From assembly GCF_020905415.1 (NCBI RefSeq), contig NZ_JAJJMP010000001.1:3607501-3671500 (forward strand): a DNA stretch of 64,000 nt, written 5' to 3'. Of this stretch, positions 62,023 through 64,000 are shown in pieces. The notes under the pieces are model-generated. The model searched no databases. It had not been told where the DNA came from and worked only from the letters and a program-made list of their open reading frames with translations. Position 1 is the stretch's first letter; the number at the start of each line of letters is the position of its first letter. A program made the translations under genes and the position numbers. Origin of the DNA: Myroides oncorhynchi (GTDB lineage: Bacteria > Bacteroidota > Bacteroidia > Flavobacteriales > Flavobacteriaceae).

Positions 62023-62103
62023 ACTATAATTGTTTTATATGTAAAAATACTTTTACAGTTACAAATATATCCGATTATTACCAATAATAAAAGAAATATC
62101 ACT

Positions 62104-63789
62104 TTACTTTTTTATGAATTTTCGTTTTCTAATGAGAATAAATACACAACCGAAAATTACAACCAACACTATTGGGACAACCAATACTTTCATCTGTATA
62201 GATGTATACTGCTGCTCTACTCTTAATTTGTCTAGCATTGGGATCTTAACCTCTTTGGTTCTCAAATTAATAAGTCCTGTATCATCTAGTAGATAATTGA
62301 CTGAATTTAGTACTAATTCTTTATTTCCATAAAGCATATTAGTCCATTTGTCATATCCTAACTCCAGAGGCATCCCTTTTTCATCTAGCTGGTTTCTGAT
62401 AATATCTCCATCTGATATCACGATCATCTGAGTACTTTTACTCTCTGAAAGTGGCTTCTCTACTGAGAAAGGCATCACACGGTTCTTAAACACAGAAGAA
62501 AAATTACCTTCTAATAACACTCCTAAAATATAACTTCCCTTGCCCTCATAGAACTCAGGTGTAACTTGTTCGTTGATTACTTCAAAGCTAATTTCATTTG
62601 GCACACCTACTAAACTTGAGTATTTAGATGACTTCACTAAGATTGTCTTTTTAATACCATTCTTTAAGGTATCGATCGGAGAAGCGAAATCATACTTCAC
62701 TCCTTCTATATTTTTAACGATAGGATGATCTGAATCTGGATATACAAAAGGGGCAAACTTCCATAAGAAATCAGTGTACACTGTCTCACTCCCCTGTCTT
62801 CCTGACGCTAGCTTTATCTTAGTACTTATTTCGTCTTTAACCAACACTGGATTAATACGCACTCCATACTTAAATAATAATTCTCCTAAGCTCTGATCTT
62901 TTGGATACGCTAGCATTCTTCCATCTTGTCTAAGACTGTCGAAGTCTGCCTGCACCTGATCGATTAGCCATAGTGCCTTACCACCATTCATTACATACTG
63001 ATCCAGCACTCCTATTTGCTCTTCAGAGAAGGGTTTAGTTGGCTTAGCTATAATCGCTAGGTCATATTCTTTTAGTTGCTCTAAAGTCTTCTGTGGAGTC
63101 TTTGTCACAGAATCAAGTGTAAAAGGCGCGATATGATACGACTCTCTCACTGTCATTAAGAAGTCAGCGATATTGCCATCTTCTAACTCCCCATTCCCTT
63201 TAAGGATAGCGATCTTCTTATATTTCTCTTGCGTTACTTTATTGATTGCCTCGGCAAATGCATATTCTAAGTGCTGTACAGATGAGACAACTTTCTCTTC
63301 TGTATTCGCTCCCATCATATTCTTTAACAGTTGCACTCTTGCTACTTTTCCCCCTTGTGTCACTAAAGCCCAAGGAAATACTAACTGTTGGCTCTGAGCT
63401 CCCTTATCGCTTACTGTAATCGTAACGGGTTTCAGATCAAAATTATATAACTTCTCTACTGCTTCTTTCTTATTTAGGCTTTCCTCATTAGGATCGACAA
63501 ATCTAAACTTGATATTCGAATTTATAGATTGTATCTCCTCTAGGAGCTGTTTAGTCTCATTCTGAAGTCGTCTAAACTCTAGTGGGAAGTTGCCTTTTAG
63601 GAACACATCTACCACCACTGGCTCCTGCACCTGATCTACTATTCCTACTGTACTAGCAGAAAGAGTATATCTATGATCTTGTGTAAAGTCAAATCGTTTA
63701 TATACAAAAGTACCGATAACATTAAGCACTACTAATGCTACAAGTAAACGTATCAGTAACTTAATATCGTTTTTTTGAAACTTCTTCAT
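62104..63789 (-). CDS. gldG: gliding-motility protein GldG (ABC-type auxiliary)
   Basis: The 561-residue protein has an N-terminal membrane helix (about 12-31), a long periplasmic-type domain (DHRYTLSASTVGIVDQVQEPVVVDVFLKGNFPLEFRRL, then the ABC_transp_aux-like GGKALWLIDQVQA, MIVISDGDIIRNQ) and a C-terminal helix (about 535-553). This is the GldG layout; with GldF and GldA it forms an ABC transporter needed for gliding in Flavobacterium. It starts at the last base of gldF's stop codon. Confidence 0.9.
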   Translation of the reverse strand: MKKFQKNDIKLLIRLLVALVVLNVIGTFVYKRFDFTQDHRYTLSASTVGIVDQVQEPVVVDVFLKGNFPLEFRRLQNETKQLLEEIQSINSNIKFRFVDPNEESLNKKEAVEKLYNFDLKPVTITVSDKGAQSQQLVFPWALVTQGGKVARVQLLKNMMGANTEEKVVSSVQHLEYAFAEAINKVTQEKYKKIAILKGNGELEDGNIADFLMTVRESYHIAPFTLDSVTKTPQKTLEQLKEYDLAIIAKPTKPFSEEQIGVLDQYVMNGGKALWLIDQVQADFDSLRQDGRMLAYPKDQSLGELLFKYGVRINPVLVKDEISTKIKLASGRQGSETVYTDFLWKFAPFVYPDSDHPIVKNIEGVKYDFASPIDTLKNGIKKTILVKSSKYSSLVGVPNEISFEVINEQVTPEFYEGKGSYILGVLLEGNFSSVFKNRVMPFSVEKPLSESKSTQMIVISDGDIIRNQLDEKGMPLELGYDKWTNMLYGNKELVLNSVNYLLDDTGLINLRTKEVKIPMLDKLRVEQQYTSIQMKVLVVPIVLVVIFGCVFILIRKRKFIKK

Positions 63790-64000
63790 TATTTGCGCAG
63801 TGTTTTAATTTTGAATACTGTAAGTCCAAGACACAAGATAGTCATTGAAGCAAAATAGATCAAATCTCTCGTATCGATAACTCCTTTAGAGATACTTCTG
63901 AAGTGGTATAGAATACCTATCTTCTCAAACCACTCTCCGAATAGTCCAGCTAACGCATCTATCCCTAAAGAAAAGAATAGACACAGCGCCACTCCTGTGA
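63789..64000 (-). CDS. gldF: gliding-motility ABC permease GldF (C-terminal part)
   Basis: The C-terminal 70 residues (frame open to the window edge) read TG-VALCLFFSLGIDALAGLFG, FEKIGILYHFRSISKGVIDTRDLIYFASMTILCLGLTVFKIKTLRK, the last membrane segments of an ABC-2-type permease of the GldF family. The gene is cut at 64000. Its stop shares one base with the gldG start (TAATG), so the two are translationally coupled. Confidence 0.85.
   Translation of the reverse strand, partial: TGVALCLFFSLGIDALAGLFGEWFEKIGILYHFRSISKGVIDTRDLIYFASMTILCLGLTVFKIKTLRK

Noticed and set aside
1..64000. CRISPR array, tRNA, rRNA or tmRNA
   Set aside because: No evenly spaced direct repeats with unique spacers, and no T-loop GTTCGA in a cloverleaf context, were found; R1 copies are far apart and in mixed orientation.

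Overview
The window is AT-rich chromosomal DNA from a flavobacterium (Bacteroidota). Supporting signs are gldF/gldG next to dnaN, several TonB-dependent and other outer-membrane barrels, flavobacterial families (DUF6452, DUF6048, CAL67264, the stand-alone HsdR_N protein), the Bacteroidota promoter form TTG-N17..23-TAnnTTTG, and the absence of Shine-Dalgarno sites. A Myroides-like genus is my guess from protein style. No tRNA, rRNA or CRISPR array was seen.

Layout. 0-4.5 kb: aspartyl protease-like protein, rlmD, a DUF2185 gene and a repeat-filled intergenic region. 4.5-8.8 kb: lactate operon lctP-lutA-lutB-lutC. 9-17 kb: DUF6452/DUF6048 envelope pair, a methyltransferase, an exonuclease, small membrane proteins and an outer-membrane receptor with a partner. 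17.3-24 kb: fabG, a NhaC-type transporter behind a compact SAM-I-like riboswitch, a TonB receptor, a nitronate monooxygenase and a small barrel. 24-27.3 kb: ECF sigma factor with membrane partner, a single-chain mitochondrial-type phenylalanyl-tRNA synthetase and a toxin-antitoxin pair. 27.3-32.7 kb: an accessory and decay zone with two IS1595-type copies, nested non-coding repeats and three broken genes. 32.7-38 kb: Crp/Fnr regulator, ribB, RidA, AraC regulator and an ABC exporter, with three matching FNR-like promoters, one of which appears to drive a small RNA. 38-48 kb: housekeeping genes (smpB, OmpA-like protein, holA, acnA). 48-55 kb: poorly known genes and a third IS copy that splits a gene. 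55.5-64 kb: CPA2 antiporter, LytTR two-component pair, dnaN, gldG and gldF.

The most unusual content is non-coding. (1) A roughly 156-bp interspersed repeat (R1) has at least six copies plus two degenerate ones; it has short terminal inverted repeats and a central hairpin whose outer stem shows compensatory changes. (2) A second, roughly 0.6-kb repeat (R2) has two copies: one carries an R1 insertion where the other has an apparently empty site, and the other carries an IS copy. (3) Three promoters in 3.7 kb carry TTGA-N6-TCAA boxes at the same distance from the -7 element, next to a Crp/Fnr gene. (4) A minimal S-box-like leader precedes a NhaC-family gene. (5) A FARS2-like one-subunit PheRS is encoded. 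All repeat and motif calls were made by eye and need database or covariance-model checks.
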